Origin: Nissolia schottii
Lineage: Eukaryota; Streptophyta; Magnoliopsida; Fabales; Fabaceae
Assembly: GCA_003254905.1 (NCBI GenBank)
Contig: QANU01047116.1
Coordinates: forward strand, 165,637 to 229,636
Length of the DNA: 64,000 nucleotides
Direction of reading: 5' to 3'
The notes beneath the pieces are model-generated. The model made no database searches. It was not told the origin of the DNA and saw only the letters and a program-made list of their open reading frames with translations. Shown here one piece after another: positions 46,328 to 64,000 of this stretch (position 1 is its first letter; each line of letters opens with the position of its first letter). A program made the translations under genes and the position numbers.

Positions 46328-48730
46328 ATGCAAGTTTCCTCGTGTAGATTTAGGGTCCCTTCTGCTGTACTACACTCATTGAAGATGGCGACAACATCAT
46401 TTTCTGGCTTGCAAATTGCAATGTCAAGATCATGCATTCCTTCATCACAAAGGTTTGCAGGTGCGCGTGCTGTGGCTCTTGGTGGCAAGTCCAAGGTGGG
46501 ATCATGGAATAAACTTGCAAGCATGTGTCATGTTGCATCATTGCAACCGTTCCAGCGCAGCTTTACATCATCTACCATAAAATCTGAAAAAACTGTTACA
46601 AAGGCGATGTCTGAGTCTAGTGAAAAAAGTCCAGCCTCAGGATTACCAATTAATTTGAAAGGTTATTGTCTCTTATTTGTTTATAAATTCAGCAAAATTA
46701 AAGTTCATTTAGTATTGACTGTAAAAAATTTCTTGATCATCTTGTCGTATATTTTGCTGTAAAAGAACAATTAATGCTCTACTGAATAAAGCATTATGTG
46801 CAGGTAAAAGGGCCTTTATTGCTGGTGTGGCTGATGACAATGGATATGGATGGGCGATTGCAAAATCTCTTGCTGCAGCAGGAGCTGAAATTCTTGTTGG
46901 CACATGGGTCCCTGTAAGTTACTGATTTCTTTAGGATAAAAACGGGTAATTATCAGTCAATATACATCTACTAACTCTGAACCTTTTCTGCAGGCTCTGA
47001 ATATTTTTGAGTCCAGCTTGCGACGTGGAAAATTTGATGAATCACGGATGTATGATGTTAAATGCTGCTATTGATTTTGTTTGTTAGACTACGCGAGATT
47101 CCTCTAATAACAAAATCTGTTTTTCCAGATTACCAGATGGTTCGTTGATGGAGATTACTAAAGTTTATCCCTTGGATGCAGTGTTTGACAATCCTGAGGA
47201 TGTACCAGAAGATGTAAGCAATAGATACCCTTTCATTTACAAAGATGGAAAGTATATGCATGTCGGCATTTTTATACACATACTGATTCCTTTTCTTTTT
47301 TGGAAAAATGTATAGATAAAAACAAACAAGCGCTATGCTGGATCCAGTAAATGGACAGTTCAGGTATATACAAATATTGTTGCATGGTTAAAGTACTCTT
47401 TTAGATACGATCGTGGATACAAATATCCTTATGGAACCAAACTGGAATTCTGTACAAGTTTAGGGGTTGAAGAACCTAAGCACTCGAATTGCATCTCAAG
47501 TTGTCCTGCCTGACTGCATAAGACTAGTCTTGTGAAATCTCTTGTTCATTGTTTCACTTTTCAGGAAGTTGCTGAATCTGTTAAGGAAGACTTTGGCAGC
47601 ATAGACATCCTTGTTCACTCGCTTGCCAATGGACCGGAGGTATGGTAAATACAATGTTCAGTGAAGTTTCTAATGCCGTTGGTCTCTGGCTTTTAATAAG
47701 CAATTAACCCTGTTATAGGTGACCAAACCACTGTTGGAAACATCTCGGAATGGATATCTTGCTGCAATATCTGCATCTAGTTACTCCTATGTTTCTTTGC
47801 TCAAGCATTTTCTTCCAATCTTGAACCCAGGCATGTACTTTATCAAACAGGGCTTCCATTATATTGATTCTTACTTTGGCTTGTCATTTCATCTTACTTT
47901 TCTGTTTTGTTTGTAGGTGGAGCTTCAATCTCTCTCACATACATTGCCTCAGAGAGGATCATTCCCGGGTGCGTTGGTTTTTCCTTAAAAGAAGTCCTTA
48001 TTATTTCAAGTTTCGTATATTTAGAGTAACGATATTAATGAACTAAAATGATAAACAGATATGGTGGTGGTATGAGCTCTGCTAAAGCTGCCCTAGAAAG
48101 TGATACCAGAGTAAGCTTTCAACTTGTTTCTCCAAATTCGAACCATCTCACAGACTGACTTTCATGAACTTCATTATTGAATGTTACTTTTCTCCTCGCT
48201 GTTGAATGTCAAAATTGTCATATTTTTATACTTTTTCAGGTGCTTGCTTTTGAAGCGGGTAGAAAGCGCAAGATTAGAGTCAACACTATTTCTGCTGGTA
48301 TTGATGGCTTCTTCTTTCTATCTAATCTAAGTTTGTTAATAGTTAACGAATTTGTCTGATCTCGCCACTTGCCTCTAGGTCCACTGAGAAGTCGCGCTGC
48401 AAAAGCAATTGGGTTCATTGATATGATGATCGATTATTCAACAGCCAATGCTCCTCTACAGAAAGAACTATCTGCAGGTAATATTTCCATCAGGATTCTT
48501 CCTCCTCATTAACCTAACATTTCCATTTTTAGCATATGATTACTTGCACAACTGAGCTGAAATTTCATGTCACAGATGAGGTGGGTGCTGCTGCCGCCTT
48601 CTTAGCATCACCTTTGGCATCTGCTATCACTGGCACTGTTCTATATGTTGACAATGGTCTCAATGCTATGGGAGTTGGAGTTGACAGCCCAATATTCAAA
48701 GATCTTGGCATTCCCAAGGATCAGCATTAA
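46328..48730 (+). CDS. MOD1: Enoyl-[acyl-carrier-protein] reductase (NADH), chloroplastic
   Basis: Twelve coding exons give 411 aa: 46328-46661, 46804-46913, 46994-47049, 47129-47213, 47316-47363, 47565-47639, 47719-47830, 47917-47968, 48059-48110, 48240-48297, 48379-48477, 48576-48730. The enzyme makes the last reduction of each fatty-acid elongation cycle in plastids (type II FAS). Residues up to about 95 are a Ser/Lys-rich transit peptide. The mature part starts near MSESSEK and shows the NAD-binding [15 protein letters not shown], the loop SLANGPE, the catalytic region [14 protein letters not shown], and the C-terminal [11 protein letters not shown]. An in-frame ATG at 46385 (MATTSFSG) would give 392 aa, closer to the Arabidopsis length, and may be the true start. 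A leader intron (45403-46321) precedes the coding region. Intron 7 has a GC donor. The gene is intact. Confidence 0.95.
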
Positions 48731-49547
48731 AGTGATAGTAGCTACCACACAAAATAAAGTGTCACCTGAGTTATCATAGCAATGTTGTTAACTTTTCTAT
48801 TTTATTCTTCCCATCTAAGACAATGCAGCCTCAACCTTGAGTATTTGCTTTGCTTTTTGTAGGCTATTTTTCATAGTTTTTTTCTTCTTCCCCTAACGAC
48901 TTGAAACCCTTTTTCTTATTTATAATGTGCTCAGAATTGCGGGTCATATGATTATGAATGAAAGAGTGTGGAGGTTGATTTATGCTCAAACTGGGATATA
49001 CATGGGGAATAAAAACATATTCCATCGTTTAACTGTTTCTTTTAACCAACATCCATCGATTCATCAACCAAACATATTTTCCTATACACTTGGAAGTCAA
49101 TTATATATTTTCCTTGAGAATGAAGTTATATGCCCACTACCTATACATCTAAAATATATAAATTTCAGTATTATATAAGATTTCAGTATTATATAAGAAT
49201 TTAATTTCCATGCATTATAAACAGGCCTTTTTCTTTTCCAAGCCAAAAGCCACCTAAATAGAAGTCTATTGATTGTTTGTGGGATAGAATTTACATTCCA
49301 ATAAGCTTTTTTTTTTTTTTTTTAATGGGGAGCAAGTTTGGAAACCGATGGTACAATTATAAGTGTGAGTAGTAGTAAGGTATGGATTAATAAGTTGATA
49401 TTAAAGATTTACAATCATGAAGTGACAGAAGTTTAACTGTCAAATTGCATGTTGTGAAAAAGAAAAATACAAGAAATGTTTTCTGTGGCCTCAGCATAGG
49501 ATATAAAAAATGTACTTTTCACTTCCAAGTCCTCTCTACCAAAATGA
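48731..49547. other. Convergent intergenic region, MOD1 and endoglucanase 3' ends
   Basis: The MOD1 3' UTR and, near 49500, the 3' UTR of the endoglucanase face each other here. There are no coding signs. The 16-bp word TTTCAGTATTATATAA is repeated at about 49163 and 49181, and a poly-T run lies at about 49307-49323. Confidence 0.5.
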
Positions 49548-54854
<5,307 letters not shown>

Positions 54855-54897
54855 CTAATTTCTTTCTCCCTTATGCATGCATTGCAACACAAGTTCT

Positions 54898-54906
54898 TAT
54901 ATATAA
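54898..54906 (-). promoter_or_regulatory. TATA box of the endoglucanase gene
   Basis: TATATATAA-like sequence on the minus strand about 95 bp upstream of the ATG at 54806. The spacing is normal for a plant promoter. Confidence 0.45.
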
Positions 54907-55492
54907 CACAACAATTAAGAAGAAATTAAGAAGAAATAAAAATGGTTAGTGATTATGTGTGGTAGCCATCACGTTGGGTTTGACATTGGACAAAGGACAC
55001 TATGAAGAGGCTCTCACGTTGAGTACGTGCCAATGTGTTAAATGTTATAATACTATATACTTGAGGGGTTATGATATTGTGCTGCAACTATATGATGCTG
55101 AAGATATGCTAAATCACAATATTTAATCTGAACCGCAGATATCGTGTAGAATGTTGGTTTGTTCTAGTCAAAAAATAATATTTTGAGTTTATGGTTCAGG
55201 GTAGCTGGGTTGGTGCTTCTGGTGAGGTAGAAAAAATAATATCCCTTTAAATACGTTACACGTCTAACTACTTAAGTTCTTAGTTTCTAATTTGGAAATT
55301 TTTTTTACTTAAACATAAGGCTAACACATTATTTTTGAGCACACATATAATAAAAGTAGGTCCTATTATTTTTATTGTGTATCCCACCAAATATTTATAG
55401 ATTTTACTTGATTTGACCCATTTTTATTGTGTGTATTTAAAAATGATGTATTAATTTTGGACCTAAGCAAGAATTTATTGGTTTCATTTGAG

Positions 55493-55548
55493 TTCTTAGT
55501 TTCTAAACCTTATAGTTAACTTCTTAGTTTCTAAACCTTATAGTTAAC
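55493..55548. repeat. Perfect 28-bp tandem duplication
   Basis: The 28-bp unit starting TTCTTAGTTTCTAAACC and ending TATAGTTAAC occurs twice with no mismatch, indicating recent slippage. Confidence 0.9.
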
Positions 55549-55844
55549 ACCTTTGCATAGGTATCTTTTTAAATTAAGGCGAATTAATTTGGAGTTGCAT
55601 TTTCAAATTTTTTGAAAAAAATACTTAGATCGAAAACTTAGTACTTTAAAAAAAAAAACTGTAGAGAGGTCTTATTTTTGTTTTTAAGTTTGATCATTAG
55701 TCACATTTTTGTAGTATTTAGTTGCTATACATTAACACTATAAAACTCTAACAAAGTCTAGTACAATTGTTGGTAGATGATTGAGTTTTTTAAGCATTTG
55801 GTCAGACGTATGGAAAAAGACTTTGTAAAAAGAAGCATACCTAC

Positions 55845-56044
55845 TTTGGTGATCTCAAATCTGTCAACGATGGACACCTCATGGGAAAAAAAACCAACAC
55901 TATAAAACTATAGTCATTTCAATTAAATAATCTCATGTAAACACTTCGGTGATCTCGAATCTGTTAGCGGTGAACACTTCTTGAGCAAAGAAAAAAACTA
56001 ACACTATAAAACTATATTCGTTCAATTAAATCCTCTCATGTCAG
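55845..56044. repeat. 100-bp tandem duplication, diverged
   Basis: Copies start TTTGGTGATCTCAAATCTGT (55845) and TTCGGTGATCTCGAATCTGT (55944). Both end near AACACTATAAAACTATA...TCTCATGT. The copies differ by point changes and small indels. Non-coding. Confidence 0.85.
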
Positions 56045-56611
56045 CAAAATAGTTTGACTCTCTTTCATTATTTAAAAAATTATGTATATGAGAATATTTG
56101 ACTGGATGAGAATATAAAAAAAAAAACTTTGCTAGTGCATAAGAATTAAACTCCTCACAATATTAATCACTGATGTCAAGGGACGCTCTTTGTTTATCCG
56201 TATTAAATTGAATATTAAACACACGTATGCATCAACACGTAAAAATATTATGTGAGAATGTGCACTTCTCTATTTTGTAACGATATTAAATTCACGCGTG
56301 CACGGACATGCAAAAATGTTAAGTAATAATGTTTGTTTCTCTAGTGTAAAATGTTTATTTTTCTATTTTATAATATTTATTTTTATGTTAGATGACTGTT
56401 TTTTAGGTGTACAAATTGCAGTAATTTATATTTAACATGTCATAAGCACAAATTGCATTTCATGGCCCGCTGAAAAATATTAGGGAGGCTTTTTTTTATT
56501 TATTAAAACAATGCCACACTCCTTTGAGAAAGAAGAGAAAAAGAACACATATATGTACATACAAATGTATGAATTTGTATTGAGAAATACTTGTGTAACT
56601 CTACACAATCA

Positions 56612-60470
<3,859 letters not shown>

Positions 60471-61189
60471 GTTCTTGAATCTTGAACATAAATTAGCCAT
60501 TGTGTTGTTTTAAGTTTCACAAATTCTTTTGCAGTTGCATGTAATTTGGTGTTCTTATGGATTCATTTAATTGTAAGTAGTGTCTTGTGTTATTGATAAA
60601 GAAATTGCAAGCTTGGTTTGTTTCTTTAAATTTATTGAAAATACAAGTTACACTTCTAGTGCCTTCCCGTTTATTCCCTTTTAAGGTGTATACTATTCTT
60701 GTTTATCAATTCGCTCAATTGTATGAAGTCTGAATTATAACTCTGGTTTGTTTCTCTAAATGACAAGCCTTTTCTTTTTGCTAAAGTCCTTACAACTTGT
60801 GAAAAGGCAAAAGTAGAAATTCAAATTAGCAAAGCCCAAATTATATTACCTTGCAAACTTGGAAAAGTTCAACCATTCAATCTGATTGCGCATTTACCAT
60901 GACGAATGTGAGACTGCAAGATGATACAAAAGATATGCAACGTTAGTGAGCGATACAATCCCTATTATATCTCAGCAACAACACAAAGGCATGCATAATC
61001 TTACTTGTGGTTCATTCAGTATCTGAAATTAATTTTTGGTTCAGCACTTCTAATTTATCCAAAGTCTAAACTTCCGTTTACATCATCTTGAATCTTTACT
61101 ACTATTAATTGATTCAATTGCATGTAACCTGTTTCCAAGACAAAAACAATTATTTTTGTACCCTTTATAAAATAACGTATATGCACGGA
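60471..61189. other. Intergenic region, peroxidase 3' flank to NBS remnant
   Basis: The peroxidase 3' UTR lies at the left edge. No gene is seen in the rest. The minus-strand continuation of the NBS remnant, which would contain the later NB-ARC motifs and LRR, is not present. Confidence 0.45.
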
Positions 61190-61743
61190 TCAGGAAGTTC
61201 TTTATTTTTGAAGTTGTAGCAAATATTTATCCCTTGTTGTTATAATGATCTGGCTCCCATAACCAAACCAGTCGCATCGCATCCTCCTGCCAATTCTTTT
61301 AACTGTTCCATCTTATCAACATCATCAAGAACTAAAAGAACTCTTTTTGTGCTAAGTTTGTCTTTCATTGTAGAGATTCCTTTTTCAACATCGCCCAACT
61401 CGATTTTTACCTCCTCATGCATTTCTGACAAGAGCATTTGTTGTAGACGTGCCACCCCTTGTCTTGATTTGAAGTTTTTCCGACATTGAAAAGAAAACAA
61501 GCACCTTCAAACTGGTTGCAAATGGAGTTATACAAAGCTTTGGCTAGTGTCGTTTTGCCAATTCCACCGGCTCCAAGAATCCCCAACATAGAAGTGCTGT
61601 TATTAGACTGCTCATCTAGTAGTGCCCTCTGTCTTGCAACTCTAAACCGCAGTCCAACCACATGCTCCTTAATACGTAATTGTCTAGGAGATACTTTAGT
61701 GGTGGCCTTGCTAACAATATCTTCAATAAACTTGAATTCATAT
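61190..61743 (-). pseudogene. TIR-NBS resistance gene, NB-ARC exon, broken and truncated
   Basis: The exon begins after a TGTAG acceptor at 61743, and its phase fits the TIR exon donor at 63446 (and 62539). It shows the linker VGLRFRVARQ, the P-loop GILGAGGIGKTTLAKA and the RNBS-A region. A frameshift follows near 61490, then kinase-2 KRVLLVLDDVD. A second frameshift lies near 61262, and the original frame then resumes with RNBS-B (GSQIIITTRDKYLL). After about 61190 there is no GLPL, MHD or LRR. NB-ARC domains bind and hydrolyse ATP/ADP in plant immune receptors; this copy cannot make one. Confidence 0.85.
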
Positions 61744-62034
61744 CTACAGATATACAAAGGTGTTATGAACAAGATTAACTATCTAAACTATCTAAGAGAA
61801 ACTAAACTTTTCCTTCCATGCTTTGTAATTCTATATTGAGGCTATGTATACACATCAATACTCATACTGTTACAACTAACTAATAACTAACTCGGCATCA
61901 TAAAAGAAAAACTAGCCAATCTATTTACTTGTCATCCCTATCAAATGGTTTTCAAATCTTGAGAGGTTGATTATGCAAAATTATACTTGATTTTAATTAA
62001 TGGGGATTTTTTTCATCAAAATAATCGACGATTA

Positions 62035-63875
62035 AGCTGCACTGATTAACCAATAACAGTAGAGCATAGGGAAATTTAATTAACCAAGTTGTTCTACTGA
62101 TAGATATTATTGTTCACATCCTTAGAAGACTAGCATTTTTGTTTGAGAATTGACATTTCTACCAATAATCTAAATTGTTTCCTAAATCTACTATGATTAA
62201 AAATAAATAAAAAAATTGGCATGTCTGCATATCTTTAAGGACGTGGTATATAATTATATTAATAATCAACTACCACAAATTTTGTCACTTTAGGTGCTAT
62301 AAGAGAGACTTATCCATTATTTGTACATAGATAATTTAGATACCGAAATTGACATGTGATTATTGCAGTTCAAATAAGTGTGTATTTTAGTTATGTAAAT
62401 GTCAAATCCATACATTACCTAGATTACCAGTGTAGATTCAATTTCAGTTAGCATTACTTTCAACACTTAAAAACTACTTAGTGTACAAATAACATATTTT
62501 TCCAAGAGAAAATATATGCATACTTAGTATTTACTTACCCTTCTTTCAAGTGATATCCTGATATGTTGGATACCCAATACAATGCCGACCTCCATATTTG
62601 CCCCTTCTCCGACTCATGACCATACCAGTTTTCATGAGCAGCCATTGCTTGCTTGTAACTATTGTTCTGATACCGCACATCTGAGGGCTCCACTTTGTAG
62701 AAGATTGGACGCACCAGCTTGTTCTTTTCCTTCTCACACTCCATGATCTTGACAAGTTCATCAAGACACCATGAAGATGCTGCGTAGTTCTCGGATAAAA
62801 CGACGATTGAAATCCTTGATTCTTCAATGGCTTGAAGGAGACGAGGTCCCATTACGTCTTCGTCTATGAAGGTGTTGATTCCCTTGCGGCCCAAAGCTTC
62901 ATAGAGATAGCCTGTGAAAGTGTGACGCGTGTCTTCAGCCCTGAAACTCGGAANAGCTGCACTGATTAACCAATAACAGTAGAGCATAGGGAAATTTAAT
63001 TAACCAAGTTGTTCAACTCATAGATATTATTGTTCACATCCTTAGAAGACTAGGGTTTTTGTTTGAGAATTGACATTTCTACCAATAATCTAAATTGTTT
63101 CCCAAATATAATGTGATAAAAAAAAAAGTTGCCATGTCTGCATATCTTTAAGGACAGGGTATATAATTATATTAATAATCAACTACCACAAATTTTGTCA
63201 CTTTAGGTGCTACAAGAGAGACTTATCCATTATTTGTACATAGAGATTTCGACACTGAAATTGACATGTGGTTATTGCGGTTCAAATAAGTGTGTATTTT
63301 AGTTATGTAAATGTAAAATCCATACATTACCTTGATTACCAGTGTAGATTCAATTTCAGTTAGCATTGCTTTCAACACTTAAAAACTACCTAGTGTACAA
63401 AAAACATATTTTTCCAAGATATATGCATACTTAGTATTTACTTACCCTTCTTTCGAGTGATATCCTGATATGTTGGATACCCAAGACAATGCCGAACTCC
63501 ACTTTTGCCCCTTCTCTGACTCATGACCATACCAGTTTTCATGAGCAGCCATTGCTTGCTTGTAACTATTGTTCTGATACCGCACATCTGAGGGCTCTAC
63601 TTTGTAGAAGATTGGACACACCAGCTGGTTCTTTTCCTTCTCACACTCCATGATCTTGACAAGTTCATCAAGACACCATGAAGATGCTGCGTAGTTCTCG
63701 GATAAAACGACGATTGAAATCCTTGATTCTTCAATGGCTTGAAGGAGACGAGGTCCTATTACGTCTCCTACCCTCAGATCATCGTCTATGAAGGTGTTGA
63801 TTCCCTTACCGCCCAAAGCTTCATAGAGATAGCCTGTGAAAGTGTGACGCGTGTCTTCAACCCTGAAACTCGGAA
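62035..63875. repeat. Direct tandem duplication of TIR exon plus intron
   Basis: Unit A (62035-62953) and unit B (62955-63875) both begin AGCTGCACTGATTAACC on the plus strand and both end with CCTGAAACTCGGAA. Each contains intron sequence followed by most of the TIR exon. They differ by scattered substitutions and small indels. The join carries an N at 62954. Confidence 0.85.
62539..62953 (-). pseudogene. Duplicated TIR exon without its 5' end
   Basis: This is a near-copy of the TIR exon at 63446-63924 with the same splice donor (AAGG|GTAAG). It lacks the first 15 or so codons: similarity stops exactly at the ambiguous base N (62954), where the copied intron of the next unit begins. It also lacks five residues of the BB-loop region (LRVGD in the other copy). 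Without a start codon of its own it is probably non-functional, unless it is spliced as an internal exon. Confidence 0.8.
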
Positions 63876-63924
63876 AAACATCAAAGTAGCACTTGGTTTC
63901 AGAAGTTGCAACTGGAAATGCCAT
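63446..63924 (-). CDS. TIR domain exon of a TIR-NBS gene (first exon)
   Basis: The first ATG in frame is at 63924 (MAFPVATSE), and the exon ends at a GGTAAG donor at 63446. The 160-residue TIR domain shows FDVFPSFRVEDTR (most relatives read GEDTR), TFIDDDLRVGD, the IEESRISIVVLSENYA strand, and SWCLDEL with the glutamate assigned as the NADase catalytic residue of TIR domains. The exon itself is intact. It faces the duplicated TIR and a broken NB-ARC exon downstream on the same strand. The locus may still express a TIR-only transcript, but no full receptor. Upstream sequence beyond the window edge is not seen. Confidence 0.75.
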
Positions 63925-64000
63925 CACTGTAATAGCACTAGTACAAGCAGAGTATTGTAATGATTTGCTTGATAGAATGATTCACAACGAATTCATGGAT

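Noticed and set aside
63925-63927. Start of the TIR gene at a GTG codon
   Set aside because: The next codon is an ATG at 63924, which gives the expected N-terminus.

Overview
The window looks like a nuclear chromosome segment of a eudicot plant, most likely a legume. The evidence is AT-rich intergenic DNA, many short introns with plant-like GT-AG borders, and plant-specific families: plant-type FabI, GH9C cellulase with a CBM49, class III peroxidases, TIR-NBS, AMT2-type ammonium transporter and an eight-cysteine HyPRP. I cannot name the species from the sequence. Single ambiguous bases (N) sit at 8218, 11339 and 62954. I found no tRNA, rRNA or CRISPR.

Layout. 0-11 kb is repeat-dominated: a hAT-type MITE with a perfect 8-bp target duplication, an LTR with primer-binding site, one small HyPRP gene (3673-4059, -), a decayed Copia retroelement, a fragment resembling a mitochondrial group II intron, and a CCCAA-rich degenerate array split by a hAT-like element. 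11.0-22.8 kb is a 24-exon AAA-ATPase gene on the minus strand (1035 codons, reconstructed in frame) with three transposon-like insertions in its introns. 26.5-30.4 kb is a 3-exon ammonium transporter (-, 481 aa). 33.3-38.7 kb is a 21-exon nucleolin gene (-, 704 aa) with telo-box and E2F-like motifs upstream. 41.1-43.8 kb holds a broken endogenous pararetrovirus (caulimovirid) fragment (+). 46.3-48.7 kb is enoyl-ACP reductase (MOD1, +). 49.5-54.8 kb is a GH9C endoglucanase (-) whose introns carry a TRIM-like and a SINE-like insertion. 56.6-60.5 kb is a head-to-head inverted pair of class III peroxidase genes, the left one truncated and the right one complete. 61.2-63.9 kb is a decayed TIR-NBS locus with a tandem duplication of the TIR exon and adjacent intron.

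The genes are not a cluster or pathway; they are ordinary neighbours: cell wall and secretion (HyPRP, GH9C, peroxidases), nitrogen uptake (AMT), plastid fatty-acid synthesis (MOD1), ribosome biogenesis (nucleolin), a probably organellar AAA-ATPase, and immunity remnants. All exon models were made by eye from splice signals, reading-frame continuity and remembered family consensus. For the five long genes the summed exon lengths are exact multiples of three, which supports the models. I did not find a convincing undescribed biological system. The most informative observations are the transposon anatomy, two GC-AG introns, the exon-wise repeat structure of nucleolin, and the broken duplications of the peroxidase and TIR-NBS loci.
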